Source: Acidobacteriota bacterium (GTDB taxonomy: Bacteria > Acidobacteriota > Vicinamibacteria > Vicinamibacterales > CAVVIG01). From it: a stretch of DNA of 38,999 nucleotides. The stretch covers positions 1-38,999 of the forward strand of contig JADZED010000036.1 of assembly GCA_020850715.1 (NCBI GenBank). Direction: 5' to 3'. This document shows positions 1 through 8,943 of this stretch, in pieces. Position 1 is the stretch's first letter. The number at the start of each line of letters is the position of its first letter. A program made the position numbers and the translations under genes. The notes under the pieces were generated by a model that did not search any database, was not told the origin of the DNA, and worked only from the letters and a program-made list of their open reading frames with translations.

Positions 1-128
1 GAGGATCACCAGATGCACGACAATCGAGCGAGACTGCGACCGGACATCGAGCCGGCGGGCAAGGTTCGCGCCGCGCGCGCATCGCGATTCGCGTCGTCAG
101 CCGAGCCGCAAACGCGCTTATTTTGGGG

Positions 129-1754
129 CTAGTTCGCCGCCCTGCGAGCGACGGCGTCCCGCTTCATGTCGAGAAGCGCACGCGCCTGTCCGAACGTCGT
201 GAGCGCAACCTGCGTCTGTGGATCGACGGCAATCAGATGGCGTCGCGCGTCGGCCATGCCGAAGACCGCCTCGTCGATCCGGAAGCGGATCATCGCCTTG
301 ATGAACGGGAGATCCGCCTGGAATGCCGCGTCGTCGACGGCGATCTTGTCGGCGGCCAGTTGCGCGCGAAAGTCGGCGACCATCGCGTCGTCGACCACGA
401 AGTTCTCCGCCACCCTCTTGCGCCCGACCGACGCGCCGGCGATCCGGTTGTCGCCCACGGCGCTGTAGTTCTGCGCGAAGCTCTCGAACGCCTGGCGCGA
501 GGCGAGCAGGCGGCCGAAGCGCGAGGGCTTGAAGCCCTCGAGCGGACCGGCAACGCGGCGGTCCGGCTCGATGCCGCCGCCGCCGTAGACCGGACGCCCC
601 GCGTCGGTGTGCTTCAGATCCTGCGGCTGGTGCACCGGGTCCTGATCCTGATCCTTCAGCCGGTAGCTCAGGTACTCATCGAAGGTTTCGTCCCACGGGC
701 GCTGAATCAGCCGGCCGCTCGGCGTGTAGTAGTGCGCCGTCGTCAAGGCCAGCCCGGCCTGGTTCGCGATCCGATACACCGACTGCACCAGCGCCTTGCC
801 GAACGTCGTTTCGCCGACGACGTAGGCGCGGTCGTGATCCTGCAGCGCGCCGGTGACGATCTCCGACGCGCTCGCGCTGTCCCGGTTGGCGAGCAACACC
901 ATCGGAATGTCGAGGAACTCGCCGTCTTCCTCGGCGACGTACTTCGCGTCGGAGTTCGAGATCCGTCCCTTGGTCTCGACGATCGCCGCGCCCTTGGGCA
1001 GGAACTCGTTGGCGACCTTGATTGCCTGGTCGAGCGGGCCGCCCGGGTTGCCGCGCAGATCGAACAGCAGCCGCGTCATCCCCTGCCCGGCGAGATCGTG
1101 CAGCGCGCGGTTCACGTCGCGATCGGTGTTCTCCCCGAAATCCTGCATCCGGACATAGCCGGTCGTCGCGTCGATCATGAAATACGCGGGAACGGTCGGG
1201 ATCGTGACCTGATCGCGCGTGAGCTCGATCGGGATCACCGCCTGGTAGCCGCGGCGGCGGATGCCGATGCGGACCGGCGTGCCGCGCGGGCCGCGCAGCT
1301 TGAGCATCGCCTGCTCGGTCGTCCAGCCCTTGGCGCTCTCGCCGAAGATCTCCGCGATGATGTCGCCGCGACGAAGGCCGACCTTGTAGGCCGGCGAACC
1401 CTCGAAGACCGACAGCGCCGTGATGTCGCCGTCGATCGTCACGATGGTGATCCCGATCCCGTAGTAATGCCCTTCCTGCCGCTCGCGCATCTGCGCGTAT
1501 TCCTTCGGCGTGAAGAAGCTCGAATGGGGGTCGAGCGTCGCGAGCATGCCCCGGACGGCGCCGTAGATGAGCGAGTCGGACTTGACCTCCTCGACATAGC
1601 TCGACTCGATGGCGCTCAGCGCCGCCGTGAAGGTCTTGTAGTGTGCGGGAACCCGATCGTCGGTGGCCAGCGCGCTCTTGCCGAAAAAGCCGCCGACCAG
1701 GGCCGACAGCACCACGGCAAACACGACAGCGGGCAGCGGACGATAGCGTCGCAT
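129..1754 (-). CDS. S41 family C-terminal processing peptidase (CtpA/Prc type)
   Basis: Periplasmic serine protease of the carboxyl-terminal processing family, which trims or degrades envelope proteins. From the ATG at 1754 it is 541 aa. An N-terminal membrane anchor or signal segment lies at about residues 8-28, a PDZ domain at about 95-180 (including GSPAYKVGLRRGDII), and the S41 core follows. The catalytic Ser/Lys pair is seen as the middle serine of SASASE (S295) and K320 in TTFGKALVQ, 25 residues apart as in E. coli Prc. About 140 residues follow the core, longer than in minimal CtpA. The frame is open to a TTG at 1790, but the ATG at 1754 is preceded by AGGAAGG at good spacing and places the hydrophobic segment at the N terminus, so I prefer it. 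The gene is divergent from tatA. The substrate cannot be told from sequence. Confidence 0.93.
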   Translation of the reverse strand: MRRYRPLPAVVFAVVLSALVGGFFGKSALATDDRVPAHYKTFTAALSAIESSYVEEVKSDSLIYGAVRGMLATLDPHSSFFTPKEYAQMRERQEGHYYGIGITIVTIDGDITALSVFEGSPAYKVGLRRGDIIAEIFGESAKGWTTEQAMLKLRGPRGTPVRIGIRRRGYQAVIPIELTRDQVTIPTVPAYFMIDATTGYVRMQDFGENTDRDVNRALHDLAGQGMTRLLFDLRGNPGGPLDQAIKVANEFLPKGAAIVETKGRISNSDAKYVAEEDGEFLDIPMVLLANRDSASASEIVTGALQDHDRAYVVGETTFGKALVQSVYRIANQAGLALTTAHYYTPSGRLIQRPWDETFDEYLSYRLKDQDQDPVHQPQDLKHTDAGRPVYGGGGIEPDRRVAGPLEGFKPSRFGRLLASRQAFESFAQNYSAVGDNRIAGASVGRKRVAENFVVDDAMVADFRAQLAADKIAVDDAAFQADLPFIKAMIRFRIDEAVFGMADARRHLIAVDPQTQVALTTFGQARALLDMKRDAVARRAAN

Positions 1755-1822
1755 CTGGGCCTTCCTGATGGATAACTTCCCTGCAGCCAATCGTTTCCGG
1801 ACGCCAGACGCGCCCGGATTTC

Positions 1823-1851
1823 TTGACCGCCTCGGAGCGCCTTCCTATAAT
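1823..1851 (+). promoter_or_regulatory. Sigma-70-type promoter for tatA-tatC
   Basis: TTGACC at 1823-1828 and a perfect TATAAT at 1846-1851 are separated by exactly 17 bp, about 45 bp before the tatA ATG. This is the best housekeeping promoter in the window and stands out in GC-rich DNA. An AGGAG ribosome binding site lies at 1885-1889. Confidence 0.8.
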
Positions 1852-1895
1852 AACTGCAACCACCCGTCCGCTTCCGGGGAAAGTAGGAGTCACCC

Positions 1896-2171
1896 ATGTT
1901 CGGTTCCATCGGCATGCCTGAGCTGATCATCATCTTCGTGATCGCGCTCATCATCTTCGGGCCCAGGAAGCTGCCGGAACTGGGACGCTCCCTCGGCAGG
2001 AGTCTGGCCGAGTTCAAGCGGGCGTCCAACGAGCTGAAGAGCACGCTCGAAGAGGAAATCCGGCTCGAAGAGCAGCGCACCGCGATCGAGTCGGCGAAGC
2101 CCCCCGCCGCTCCAGCCAGCGTCGCCGCGCCGCCCGAAGCCATTCCCGCGCGCAAAGCGGACGGCGCATAG
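1896..2171 (+). CDS. tatA: Twin-arginine translocase subunit TatA/TatE family
   Basis: Small pore-forming subunit of the Tat pathway, which exports folded proteins across the inner membrane. The 91-aa protein has the family layout: a short periplasmic N terminus, one hydrophobic helix (about residues 8-22), the [10 protein letters not shown] hinge and start of an amphipathic helix (about 22-45), and a charged, then Ala/Pro-rich cytoplasmic tail. Start chosen from AGGAG 6 bp upstream. tatC follows after 15 bp, so the two form an operon. No separate tatB is present; this protein may serve both roles, as in two-component TatAC systems (inference). TatA and TatB cannot be fully separated by eye. 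Confidence 0.93.
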   Translation: MFGSIGMPELIIIFVIALIIFGPRKLPELGRSLGRSLAEFKRASNELKSTLEEEIRLEEQRTAIESAKPPAAPASVAAPPEAIPARKADGA

Positions 2172-2186
2172 GGCCGAGCATCCGGC

Positions 2187-2990
2187 ATGGCGCTCGTGCA
2201 GTTCCCTGGCGCGGCGGGAGCCCTTCCGCTTCCGCCCGAAGAAGACGACGATGCCGGGAAGATGTCGTTCCTGGAGCATCTGGACGAGCTCCGGAAGCGC
2301 ATCGTCAACGCGTGTATCGGCATCGGCGTCGGCATCGCCGCCGGTTTCTGGTTCATCCCCCGGATCTTCGATTTCGTGCTGGCGCCCACCCGCGCGGTCC
2401 TGCCGCCCGGGGTGAAGATGATCTACACGCAGCCGGGCGAAGCGTTCGGGCTGTATATCACCATCTCGCTCATTGCCGGCTTCGTCATCGCGTCCCCCTA
2501 CGTGATGTACCAGGTCTGGATGTTCATCGCGCCGGGCCTGTACTCCAACGAGAAGAAGTTCGCCATTCCGTTCGTCCTGCTCACCTCGATCGGCTTCCTG
2601 GCCGGCGCGGCGTTCAACCATTACGTCGCGTTTCCGTTCATGATGGCGTTCTTCGCCTCGTTCAACGGCGTCGATCTGGCGTTCATGCCACGCCTGCAGG
2701 ACACCTTCGGGCTGTATCTGAAGATGCTGATCGGCATGGGCGTGATCTTCCAGATGCCGACCGTCGTGTTCTTCCTCGCGAAGATGCGGCTGGTGACCGC
2801 CCGCTTCCTGTGGAAGAACTTCCGTTACGCGGTCCTCATCATGTTCGTGCTCGCGGCCATCGTCACGCCGTCGGCCGATCCGTGGAACCAGACGATCTTC
2901 GCCGCGCCGATGATCGGGCTCTATCTGATCAGCATCGCGATCGCCTGGATCGTCAACCCGCGCAACCGCTCGACGCAGACCGCCGACTGA
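2187..2990 (+). CDS. tatC: Sec-independent protein translocase TatC
   Basis: Polytopic receptor subunit of the Tat translocase that recognises the twin-arginine signal. The 267-aa protein contains the family N-terminal signature MSFLEHLDELRKRI at residues 26-39, followed by six predicted membrane helices. It has the usual conserved features, including the loop MYQVWMFIAPGLY and the ATPSADPWNQ-like stretch before the last helices (seen here as VTPSADPWNQ). An internal ATG at 2262 matches the common TatC N terminus; the longer start at 2187 adds about 25 residues and fits the short spacing from tatA. Either start is possible. It is the second gene of the tatA operon. Confidence 0.95.
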   Translation: MALVQFPGAAGALPLPPEEDDDAGKMSFLEHLDELRKRIVNACIGIGVGIAAGFWFIPRIFDFVLAPTRAVLPPGVKMIYTQPGEAFGLYITISLIAGFVIASPYVMYQVWMFIAPGLYSNEKKFAIPFVLLTSIGFLAGAAFNHYVAFPFMMAFFASFNGVDLAFMPRLQDTFGLYLKMLIGMGVIFQMPTVVFFLAKMRLVTARFLWKNFRYAVLIMFVLAAIVTPSADPWNQTIFAAPMIGLYLISIAIAWIVNPRNRSTQTAD

Positions 2991-3026
2991 CGCCGATTCT
3001 TCGCGGCGTTCCCCGCAACTCGTTGA

Positions 3027-3056
3027 TTGACTTCGAGTACAGCTCAGCCATAGTAT
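3027..3056 (+). promoter_or_regulatory. Candidate promoter for the OmpA-like gene
   Basis: TTGACT at 3027-3032 and TAGTAT at 3051-3056 with an 18-bp spacer, about 40 bp before the start of the OmpA-like gene. The -35 matches 5 of 6 and the -10 matches 4 of 6 consensus bases. It lies in the only AT-richer patch of this intergenic space. Confidence 0.5.
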
Positions 3057-3096
3057 GTACAGTCGAGCTGCTTGAACCGCGGGAGGTTTCAGCGTG

Positions 3097-4791
3097 ATGA
3101 CACACTCGCTTCGCTTGTTACGGCTCACGGCGCTGCTTGCCGCCTGGGCCACAGCGGCGGGCGCACAGACGACTCCAGCCGAATCGGGCCAACAAGCCCC
3201 CGCCGAGTCCGCCGACGCGTCCACCCGGCCGGCCACGACCACCTTCTTCGGCGACACCGGCCTCTGGTTCGTTCCGACCGCCGAAGTGGTGCCCCGCGGC
3301 AAGGTAGCCGTCAGCGGCTATCGCCGCGGCACGAACTATCTCCAGGGCTTTTCGAACGTCGGCGATTTCGCGGGCACCTTCGCGATCGGCGTGGCCGATC
3401 GCGCCGAGATCTTCGGTTCGTTTCTCTTCGATACGCGCATCGATCGCGACCTCCGTCCGCTGTTCATCTCGGACGCGCAGGTCGGCGGCGTGCTGGCCCG
3501 CTATCCGCGCGTTGCCAGCGGCTGGTCCGGCGACAACGTCGGCGATTTCTTCGTTGGCGCCAAGATCAATCTGCTCTCCCAACAGCGCCGGAACGCGGCG
3601 GCCGTGGCGCTGCGCCTGATGGCGAAGCTGCCGACGGGGAAGGAAGAAGCCGGTGTCTCGACCGGCAAGCCCGACTTCAGCGTCGATCTGGTCGCCAGCA
3701 GGGAAGCCGGCGCCGTTGAGGTCTCGGGATTCGGCGGGTACGAGGTGCGCGGGAAGGCCGATGGCCTCGACGCGCCGGGCGGGGCGTTCCGCTGGGGCGG
3801 CGGCGCGGCGTTTCCGGCGCGCAGCCCGCTGCGAGGCACGATCGAACTGCACGGCGTGGTGCCGAGCCGGGACAGCGTCACGATTACCGGGGCCCGGGTC
3901 GTCGGCGTCGACGGCAGCCTGGCACCGCTGGTGTCGGATGTGCAGCGACTCACGTCCACGACCGCCGGGCTGACCTGGCGGAGCCAGGGGGGATTCTTCG
4001 TCGGCGGCGGCGTCAGCTGGAGCCTGCCGACGAAGAGCCGCGACGCCTTCCGGACCGACGGCGACGCCAGTTCGTTCACCGATTACGCGGACTGGCAGAT
4101 CCGGATCGGCTACCATCCCGGCGTGCGGTACTACGTGCCGCCGCCGCCGCCACCGCCGCCGCCCCCCGCCAATCGGCCGCCAACGGTTGCCGCGCGCTGC
4201 GAGCCGTGCACGATCGAAGTGGGTCGGACGGCGACTGTCACCGCCGACGCGCAGGATCCAGACGGCGACACGCTGACGTACCGATGGAGCGCGCCGTCAG
4301 GTGCGTTCCAGAATCCGGCCGACCGGCAGACGGTCTGGACGGCTCCACAGCAGCCGGGCGCGATCCCTCTCACCGTCGCGGTGGACGACGGCAGGGGCGG
4401 CACCGCGACCTCGTCGGTCACGATCCAGGTGACGCCGCCGCCGCCGGTCGTGGAGCTGACCTTCGAAGACGTGTACTTCGACTTCGATCGCTCGACGCTG
4501 CGGCCCGAAGCGCTCCGCCTGCTCGACGACGCGGTGGCGAAATTACAGGCCAACCCCGGCAGGAACATCGTCATCGAGGGGCATACCTGCAACATCGGCA
4601 CGGCCGAATACAACCTGGCGCTCGGAGAGCGGCGTGCGAACAGCGTCCGCGAGTACCTCACGTCGCACGGCGTGCCGGCGAGCCGGCTCGAATCGCGAAG
4701 CTACGGCGAGGAGCGCCCGAAGTACGACAACGCGCGGGAAGAGACGCGGCGCCTGAACCGCCGCGCGGCGCTCGTGGTCAGGGTGCAGTAA
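3097..4791 (+). CDS. OmpA-family envelope protein with beta-barrel, proline linker and Ig-like domain
   Basis: Predicted outer-membrane protein, 564 aa from ATG 3097 (a GTG lies directly before it at 3094). Order of parts: signal peptide about 1-24 ending near AGAQ; a long beta-barrel-like region about 40-345; a run of ten prolines at about 348-357; a CxxC-containing PKD/Ig-like domain (about 362-445, with DAQDPDGDTLTYRW); and a C-terminal OmpA/Pal peptidoglycan-binding domain (about 455-564, with YFDFDRSTLRPEA, YNLALGERRA and LNRRAAL). The Asp that normally ends the GHTD motif, which binds diaminopimelate in characterised OmpA proteins, is Cys here (GHTC, residue 498), whereas the partner Arg 15 residues on is kept. 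The role is probably to tether outer membrane to cell wall. The 3' end overlaps the convergent neighbour by 14 bp. Confidence 0.85.
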   Translation: MTHSLRLLRLTALLAAWATAAGAQTTPAESGQQAPAESADASTRPATTTFFGDTGLWFVPTAEVVPRGKVAVSGYRRGTNYLQGFSNVGDFAGTFAIGVADRAEIFGSFLFDTRIDRDLRPLFISDAQVGGVLARYPRVASGWSGDNVGDFFVGAKINLLSQQRRNAAAVALRLMAKLPTGKEEAGVSTGKPDFSVDLVASREAGAVEVSGFGGYEVRGKADGLDAPGGAFRWGGGAAFPARSPLRGTIELHGVVPSRDSVTITGARVVGVDGSLAPLVSDVQRLTSTTAGLTWRSQGGFFVGGGVSWSLPTKSRDAFRTDGDASSFTDYADWQIRIGYHPGVRYYVPPPPPPPPPPANRPPTVAARCEPCTIEVGRTATVTADAQDPDGDTLTYRWSAPSGAFQNPADRQTVWTAPQQPGAIPLTVAVDDGRGGTATSSVTIQVTPPPPVVELTFEDVYFDFDRSTLRPEALRLLDDAVAKLQANPGRNIVIEGHTCNIGTAEYNLALGERRANSVREYLTSHGVPASRLESRSYGEERPKYDNAREETRRLNRRAALVVRVQ

Positions 4792-5827
4792 TCGTGGCCT
4801 CGATGCCGACCGCGAGATCCGGATCGCTGTTCATCCGGATCCGCAGCGGCAGCATCATGTTCTCGCGCGCGTAGCCTCGCACGATCAGGTGGCGTGGGCC
4901 CCGGCCGAACCGGTGGCTGAGGCCCAGCGTCACCGCTCCGTACGCCTCGTCGAACGCCGACGCGCCAGCCGCGACGTACGGCGTCGTGCTGCCGTCGATC
5001 TGCGCGCTCAGTGACGTCTGCCCGGCGATCCCGATCTCGGGTCCCACGGAAAAGGCCACGGTCGCACGGCGGAGCGGCAGTCCCCACGAGCTGATTCGAT
5101 CGAACAGCACGGCGACGCGCGCGTCGCCGTGCAGCGCCGCCCTGCGGCCGATGCGCTGTTCGACGCTCAGGCCGGCGCCGGCGAAGTTGCCCTGCGTGAA
5201 CGCCTGCGCCCCCGACAGATTGGCGCCGGCGCGCGCGGCCAGCCGCGGACCGCGGCCGCCGGATTCGACGCCCCGCAGTTGGGCCTTCAGAACGAGGGAG
5301 AGGTCGCCGACGCCGGCGGCGGCGCCGGGCGCGAGGTACATCGGCCGGCCGTTCCGCACGACGACCGTGCCGAACGGGAGCGCGGAGCCGGCCTCCCGCT
5401 TCCGGACATTCGCGGCCGCGCGATCGGTGAGCGAGCTCCACAGGTTCTCTACGCCGGCCACGAACCCATTCAGCATCCCGGCGCCGCTCTCGTGCAACTG
5501 GATCTGCACGCCGGCCTCGAGCGGCATGCGCTTGGTCCCAAAGCCGTGCCGCACGGCAATGCCGAGCGTGTGCACCTCGTAGCGCTGTGTGATCAGGAAG
5601 GCGTCGGTCTCCTCGCGGAAGAAGTTGTTGGCCGCCACGGCGTGGAGGGCGATCCGCGAGGCGCCGGGCGGCACCACCTTCGCGCTGTCGGACGCGATCA
5701 CGTAGCCGCGCCGGCCCGCGCCGGCCTGGTCGACCGGCAGCGGCCCCATCGGCTCCCAGGCCTGCGCGAACACGGCGGGCGCGAACGCGAGGACCAGCGC
5801 GAGTGCGACGATGGGTCTGTGCGGCAA
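4778..5827 (-). CDS. Outer-membrane beta-barrel protein resembling DUF3187
   Basis: 349-aa secreted protein with a clear signal peptide (residues 1-22, cleavage near VFAQ/A). The mature start EPMGPLPVDQ and the C-terminal pattern QIDGSTTPYVAAG..FDEAYGAVTLGL, followed by alternating hydrophobic beta strands, resemble the DUF3187 outer-membrane family as I recall it; function is unknown. Alternating polar and hydrophobic strands rich in Gly and aromatic residues run through most of the protein. The start codon is TTG at 5827, supported by a strong AGGAGG 8 bp upstream. It is convergent with the OmpA-like gene and overlaps its end by 14 bp, so the two mRNAs are complementary at their 3' ends. 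The family assignment is moderate; envelope location is well supported. Confidence 0.7.
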   Translation of the reverse strand: MPHRPIVALALVLAFAPAVFAQAWEPMGPLPVDQAGAGRRGYVIASDSAKVVPPGASRIALHAVAANNFFREETDAFLITQRYEVHTLGIAVRHGFGTKRMPLEAGVQIQLHESGAGMLNGFVAGVENLWSSLTDRAAANVRKREAGSALPFGTVVVRNGRPMYLAPGAAAGVGDLSLVLKAQLRGVESGGRGPRLAARAGANLSGAQAFTQGNFAGAGLSVEQRIGRRAALHGDARVAVLFDRISSWGLPLRRATVAFSVGPEIGIAGQTSLSAQIDGSTTPYVAAGASAFDEAYGAVTLGLSHRFGRGPRHLIVRGYARENMMLPLRIRMNSDPDLAVGIEATITAP

Positions 5828-5895
5828 CAGCGGAGCCTCCTGCCGGTCTTATCGGGCGCGAAGCGGCGTCGCTGAAGGGCCGGCGGCCCCGGCGG

Positions 5896-7362
5896 TCAGT
5901 AGCTCTTGGCGAACCAGGCTTCGGCGGCCGCCTCGTTGTCGCAGCGGATGCAGGGGCCGGAGGGCGCCGCGCCGCCGATGGGCATGTTGCGGATGGTGGC
6001 CTGCGTGTCGGCCTTGATCTGCGCTTCGCACGCCGCGGCGCCGCACCACGGCGCGATCACGAATCCCGGGCGCCCGTCCATCGCCTGTCTGAACTGATCG
6101 TAGGAGGCCACGCGCTGCGTGTGCTCGTCGCGGAATCGCGTGGCGCGATCGAGCAGCTCCTGCTGGATGCGCTCGAGCAGATCGGCAATCCGTGCCGGGA
6201 GACCGGCCATCGGCGCCGCCAGCTTCTCGCGCGTGTCGCGGCGCGCGAGCATCACCGAGCCCTTCTCGATGTCCTTGGGCCCGATCTCGAGCCGCAGCGG
6301 CACGCCCCGCATCTCCCACTCCGCGAACTTCCAGCCCGGCCGCTCGTCGCGCGCGTCGAGCGTGACGCGGAGACCCGCGGCGACCAGGTCCCGGCGGACG
6401 GCCTCGGCGCGCGGCAGCACCGTCTCACGCCAGTCGTCCTTGCCGATCGGCACGATCGCCACCTGGTAGGGCGCGATTCGCGGCGGCAGGACGAGGCCGC
6501 TGTCGTCGCCGTGCACCATGATGGCCGCACCGATGAGCCGCGTGGTCATGCCCCAGGAGGTGCCCCAGACGTGCTGGACCGACTTGTCCCGCGCCTGGAA
6601 CGTGATGTCGAACGCCTTCGCGAAGTTCTGCCCGAGATTGTGCGACGTTCCCGCCTGCAGCGCGCGGCCATCGCCCATGAGCGCTTCGATCGAGTAGGTC
6701 CGCAGCGCCCCGGCGAACTTCTCGCTCTCGCTCTTCTGCCCTTCCACCACGGGCACCGCCATCTCCGTCTCGAGCACGTCCTTGTAGAGGTGGAGGATCT
6801 TCAGCGTCTCCTCCTCGGCCTCCGGTTCGGTCTCGTGGGCGGTATGCCCCTCCTGCCACAGGAACTCGGTGGTCCGCAGGAACGGGCGCGTCACCTTCTC
6901 CCAGCGGACCACGTTGGCCCACTGGTTGATCAGAATCGGCAGATCGCGCCAGGACTGGACCCACTTCGCGTACATCGTGCCGATGATCGCCTCCGAGGTC
7001 GGGCGGACGACCAGCTTCTCCTCGAGCTCCTCGCCGCCGCCGTGCGTCACGTAGGCGACCTGCGGCGCGAACCCTTCCACGTGCGCGGCCTCGCGCATCA
7101 ACAGGCTGTTGGGGATGAAGAGCGGAAAGTACGCGTTGACGTGTCCGGTCGCCTTGATGCGCGCGTCGAGCGCGCGCTGAATCAGCTCCCAGATCGCATA
7201 GCCGTACGGCCGGATGACCATGCAGCCCTTGACCGGGGAATAATCGGCGAGCTCGGCGCGGCGAACGACGTCGACATACCACTTCGAGAAATCCTGCGAG
7301 CGCGGCGTGATTTCGGTGACGAACGATTGAGCGTCGGGTTTCTTGACCATCGGGACGGTCAT
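5896..7362 (-). CDS. proS: Prolyl-tRNA synthetase, short type-3 (archaeal/eukaryal-like) form
   Basis: Charges tRNA-Pro with proline in the cytoplasm. The 488-aa protein lacks the ~180-residue editing insertion of the common bacterial ProS and has the layout of the short ProS: class II catalytic core (RPTSEAIIGTMYAKW, then VVRWEKVTRPFLRTTEF and WQEGHTAH), an anticodon-binding domain from about residue 305, and a C-terminal zinc-binding-like domain with CGAAACE and CIRC, ending in AKSY, typical of this form. The ATG at 7362 sits one base after the nadB stop codon; an internal ATG at 7350 is an alternative. It appears to be cotranscribed with nadB. Absence of the INS editing domain implies that Ala-tRNA-Pro is cleared in trans or not at all (family knowledge). 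Confidence 0.95.
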   Translation of the reverse strand: MTVPMVKKPDAQSFVTEITPRSQDFSKWYVDVVRRAELADYSPVKGCMVIRPYGYAIWELIQRALDARIKATGHVNAYFPLFIPNSLLMREAAHVEGFAPQVAYVTHGGGEELEEKLVVRPTSEAIIGTMYAKWVQSWRDLPILINQWANVVRWEKVTRPFLRTTEFLWQEGHTAHETEPEAEEETLKILHLYKDVLETEMAVPVVEGQKSESEKFAGALRTYSIEALMGDGRALQAGTSHNLGQNFAKAFDITFQARDKSVQHVWGTSWGMTTRLIGAAIMVHGDDSGLVLPPRIAPYQVAIVPIGKDDWRETVLPRAEAVRRDLVAAGLRVTLDARDERPGWKFAEWEMRGVPLRLEIGPKDIEKGSVMLARRDTREKLAAPMAGLPARIADLLERIQQELLDRATRFRDEHTQRVASYDQFRQAMDGRPGFVIAPWCGAAACEAQIKADTQATIRNMPIGGAAPSGPCIRCDNEAAAEAWFAKSY

Positions 7363-7363
7363 T

Positions 7364-8914
7364 CTACCGTGCGGGCGCCTGCTCGGCGACGTGCACGCGC
7401 CACAGCCGATCGTCGCGCACGGGGTAGTCGGCGCGGTAGTGACCGCCGCGGCTCTCGCGCCGCCGCCGGGCGGCGCGCGCGACGAGGCCGGCGACCGTCA
7501 GCAGGTGCAGCCGCCGCCACTGCGCCGAGCTGCGGCACGCCAGCCCCTCGACGGCCGCGAGCGCGGCGGTGCGACCGGCCTCGAGCGCGGCAATCGCCGC
7601 CGAGAGACCCGCCTCGTCGCGGAAGAGCCCGGCCGAGCGCCACATCAGATCGCGAATCTCGTCGACCGACAGCGAAACCGCCGACACGGGCGCGGGCGCC
7701 TCCGATTCGATCAGACGGCGGTCGGGCTTCGGCGCGGCGGGCCGCGGCGGCTGCCGCATCGCCGTCGCGGCCCGCGCCCCGAACACCAGCCCTTCGAGCA
7801 GCGAGTTGCTGGCCAGGCGATTGGCGCCGTGGACGCCCGTGCAGGCGACCTCGCCGGCGGCGTAGAGTCCGGGGCGCGACGTCCGGCCCCATTCGTCGGT
7901 ATCGACGCCTCCCATCATGTAGTGCGCGGCTGGGCCGACCGGAATCGGATCGCGCGCGAGATCGAGACCGAGCGACGCGCACATGGCGGCGATCGTCGGG
8001 AATCGCCCGCGCACCCAGGCGGCATCGAGGTGGGCCAGCGTCAGGTAGACCGGACCGCCGTGCGCCTCGACCTCGCGGGCGATCCCGCGCGCCACGATGT
8101 CGCGCGCCGCGAGATCGCCGGCCGGATCATGGTCGGTCATGAACGGCCGGCCGGCCCGATCGACCAGACGCGCTCCCTCTCCGCGCAGCGCCTCGGAGAT
8201 CAGGAAGCGGGGCGCTCCTGGAAATGCGAGCGCGGTGGGGTGGAACTGCACGAACTCGAGGTCCGCGACCCGCGCCCCGGCCTGGTACGCCAGCGCCACG
8301 CCGTCGCCGGTGGCAACGCCCGGGTTGGTCGTCTCGCGGAAGACCTGCCCGGCACCGCCGGTGGCGAGCAGCACGGCACGGGCGCGCAGTTCGCGGGCCT
8401 CGCCGGAGGCGTCGAAGTAGCGAACGCCGTCGACCACGCCGCCGTCGACGACGAGCTCGGTGACGAAGCCGTGATTGATCGTCTCGACCGACGAGAGCGC
8501 GCTCACGCGCGCCCAGAGCACGCGGCCGATCTCGCGGCCGGTCGCGTCCGCGGCGTGCAGCACGCGCCGGACGCTGTGCGCCGCCTCGCGTCCGAACTCG
8601 AGCCGGCCGGCCGGATCGCGCGCGAAGCGCGCCCCCCAGTCGATGAGCTCGCCGACGTAGCGCGGACCTGCCTCCACGAGCACGCGGACCGCCGCCTCGT
8701 CGCAGAGGCCGTCGCCCGCCTTGATCGTGTCCGCCGCGTGCAGCGCCGGGCTGTCGTGGTCGCCGAGCGCCACGGCAATGCCGCCTTGGGCGTAGCCGGT
8801 GTTGCTCTCGCTCGCCTCGGTCTTCGTGAAGACCACGACGCGGCCCGCGTCGGCGAGGCCGATGGCGGCGCGCAACCCGGCGATACCGCCGCCCACGACG
8901 ATGAAATCGACCAC
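7364..8914 (-). CDS. nadB: L-aspartate oxidase
   Basis: First step of de novo NAD synthesis: FAD-dependent oxidation of L-aspartate to iminoaspartate, which NadA then condenses with dihydroxyacetone phosphate. The 516-aa protein starts with a dinucleotide-binding fold (VVGGGIAGLRAA, residues 6-17) and has the family motifs SNTGYAQGGIA, EFVQFHPTAL, SEALRGEGARL, PAAHYMMGGV and GANRLASNSLLEG. A C-terminal helical domain follows. The start is a GTG at 8914, only 29 bp from the divergent aroB. nadA and nadC are not in the window. The next gene, proS, begins one base after the stop. Confidence 0.96.
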   Translation of the reverse strand: MVDFIVVGGGIAGLRAAIGLADAGRVVVFTKTEASESNTGYAQGGIAVALGDHDSPALHAADTIKAGDGLCDEAAVRVLVEAGPRYVGELIDWGARFARDPAGRLEFGREAAHSVRRVLHAADATGREIGRVLWARVSALSSVETINHGFVTELVVDGGVVDGVRYFDASGEARELRARAVLLATGGAGQVFRETTNPGVATGDGVALAYQAGARVADLEFVQFHPTALAFPGAPRFLISEALRGEGARLVDRAGRPFMTDHDPAGDLAARDIVARGIAREVEAHGGPVYLTLAHLDAAWVRGRFPTIAAMCASLGLDLARDPIPVGPAAHYMMGGVDTDEWGRTSRPGLYAAGEVACTGVHGANRLASNSLLEGLVFGARAATAMRQPPRPAAPKPDRRLIESEAPAPVSAVSLSVDEIRDLMWRSAGLFRDEAGLSAAIAALEAGRTAALAAVEGLACRSSAQWRRLHLLTVAGLVARAARRRRESRGGHYRADYPVRDDRLWRVHVAEQAPAR

Positions 8915-8943
8915 GCGAATGCTATCCTACCATCCGCCCCCTC

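Noticed and set aside
1..128. Possible start of another minus-strand gene at the left edge
   Set aside because: A GTG near position 17 could begin a hydrophobic peptide, but fewer than ten codons are visible and there is no ribosome site.
123..1775. 550-codon open frame antisense to the S41 protease gene
   Set aside because: Translation is Arg/Asp/His-rich low-complexity sequence typical of the antisense of GC-rich genes; no domain, no ribosome site. The same applies to the other long frames opposite real genes, such as 5803-8142, 31394-34201 and 35421-37694.
4135..4170. GC-rich triplet repeat as a possible unstable element
   Set aside because: It is in frame and encodes the ten-proline linker of the OmpA-like protein, which explains it.
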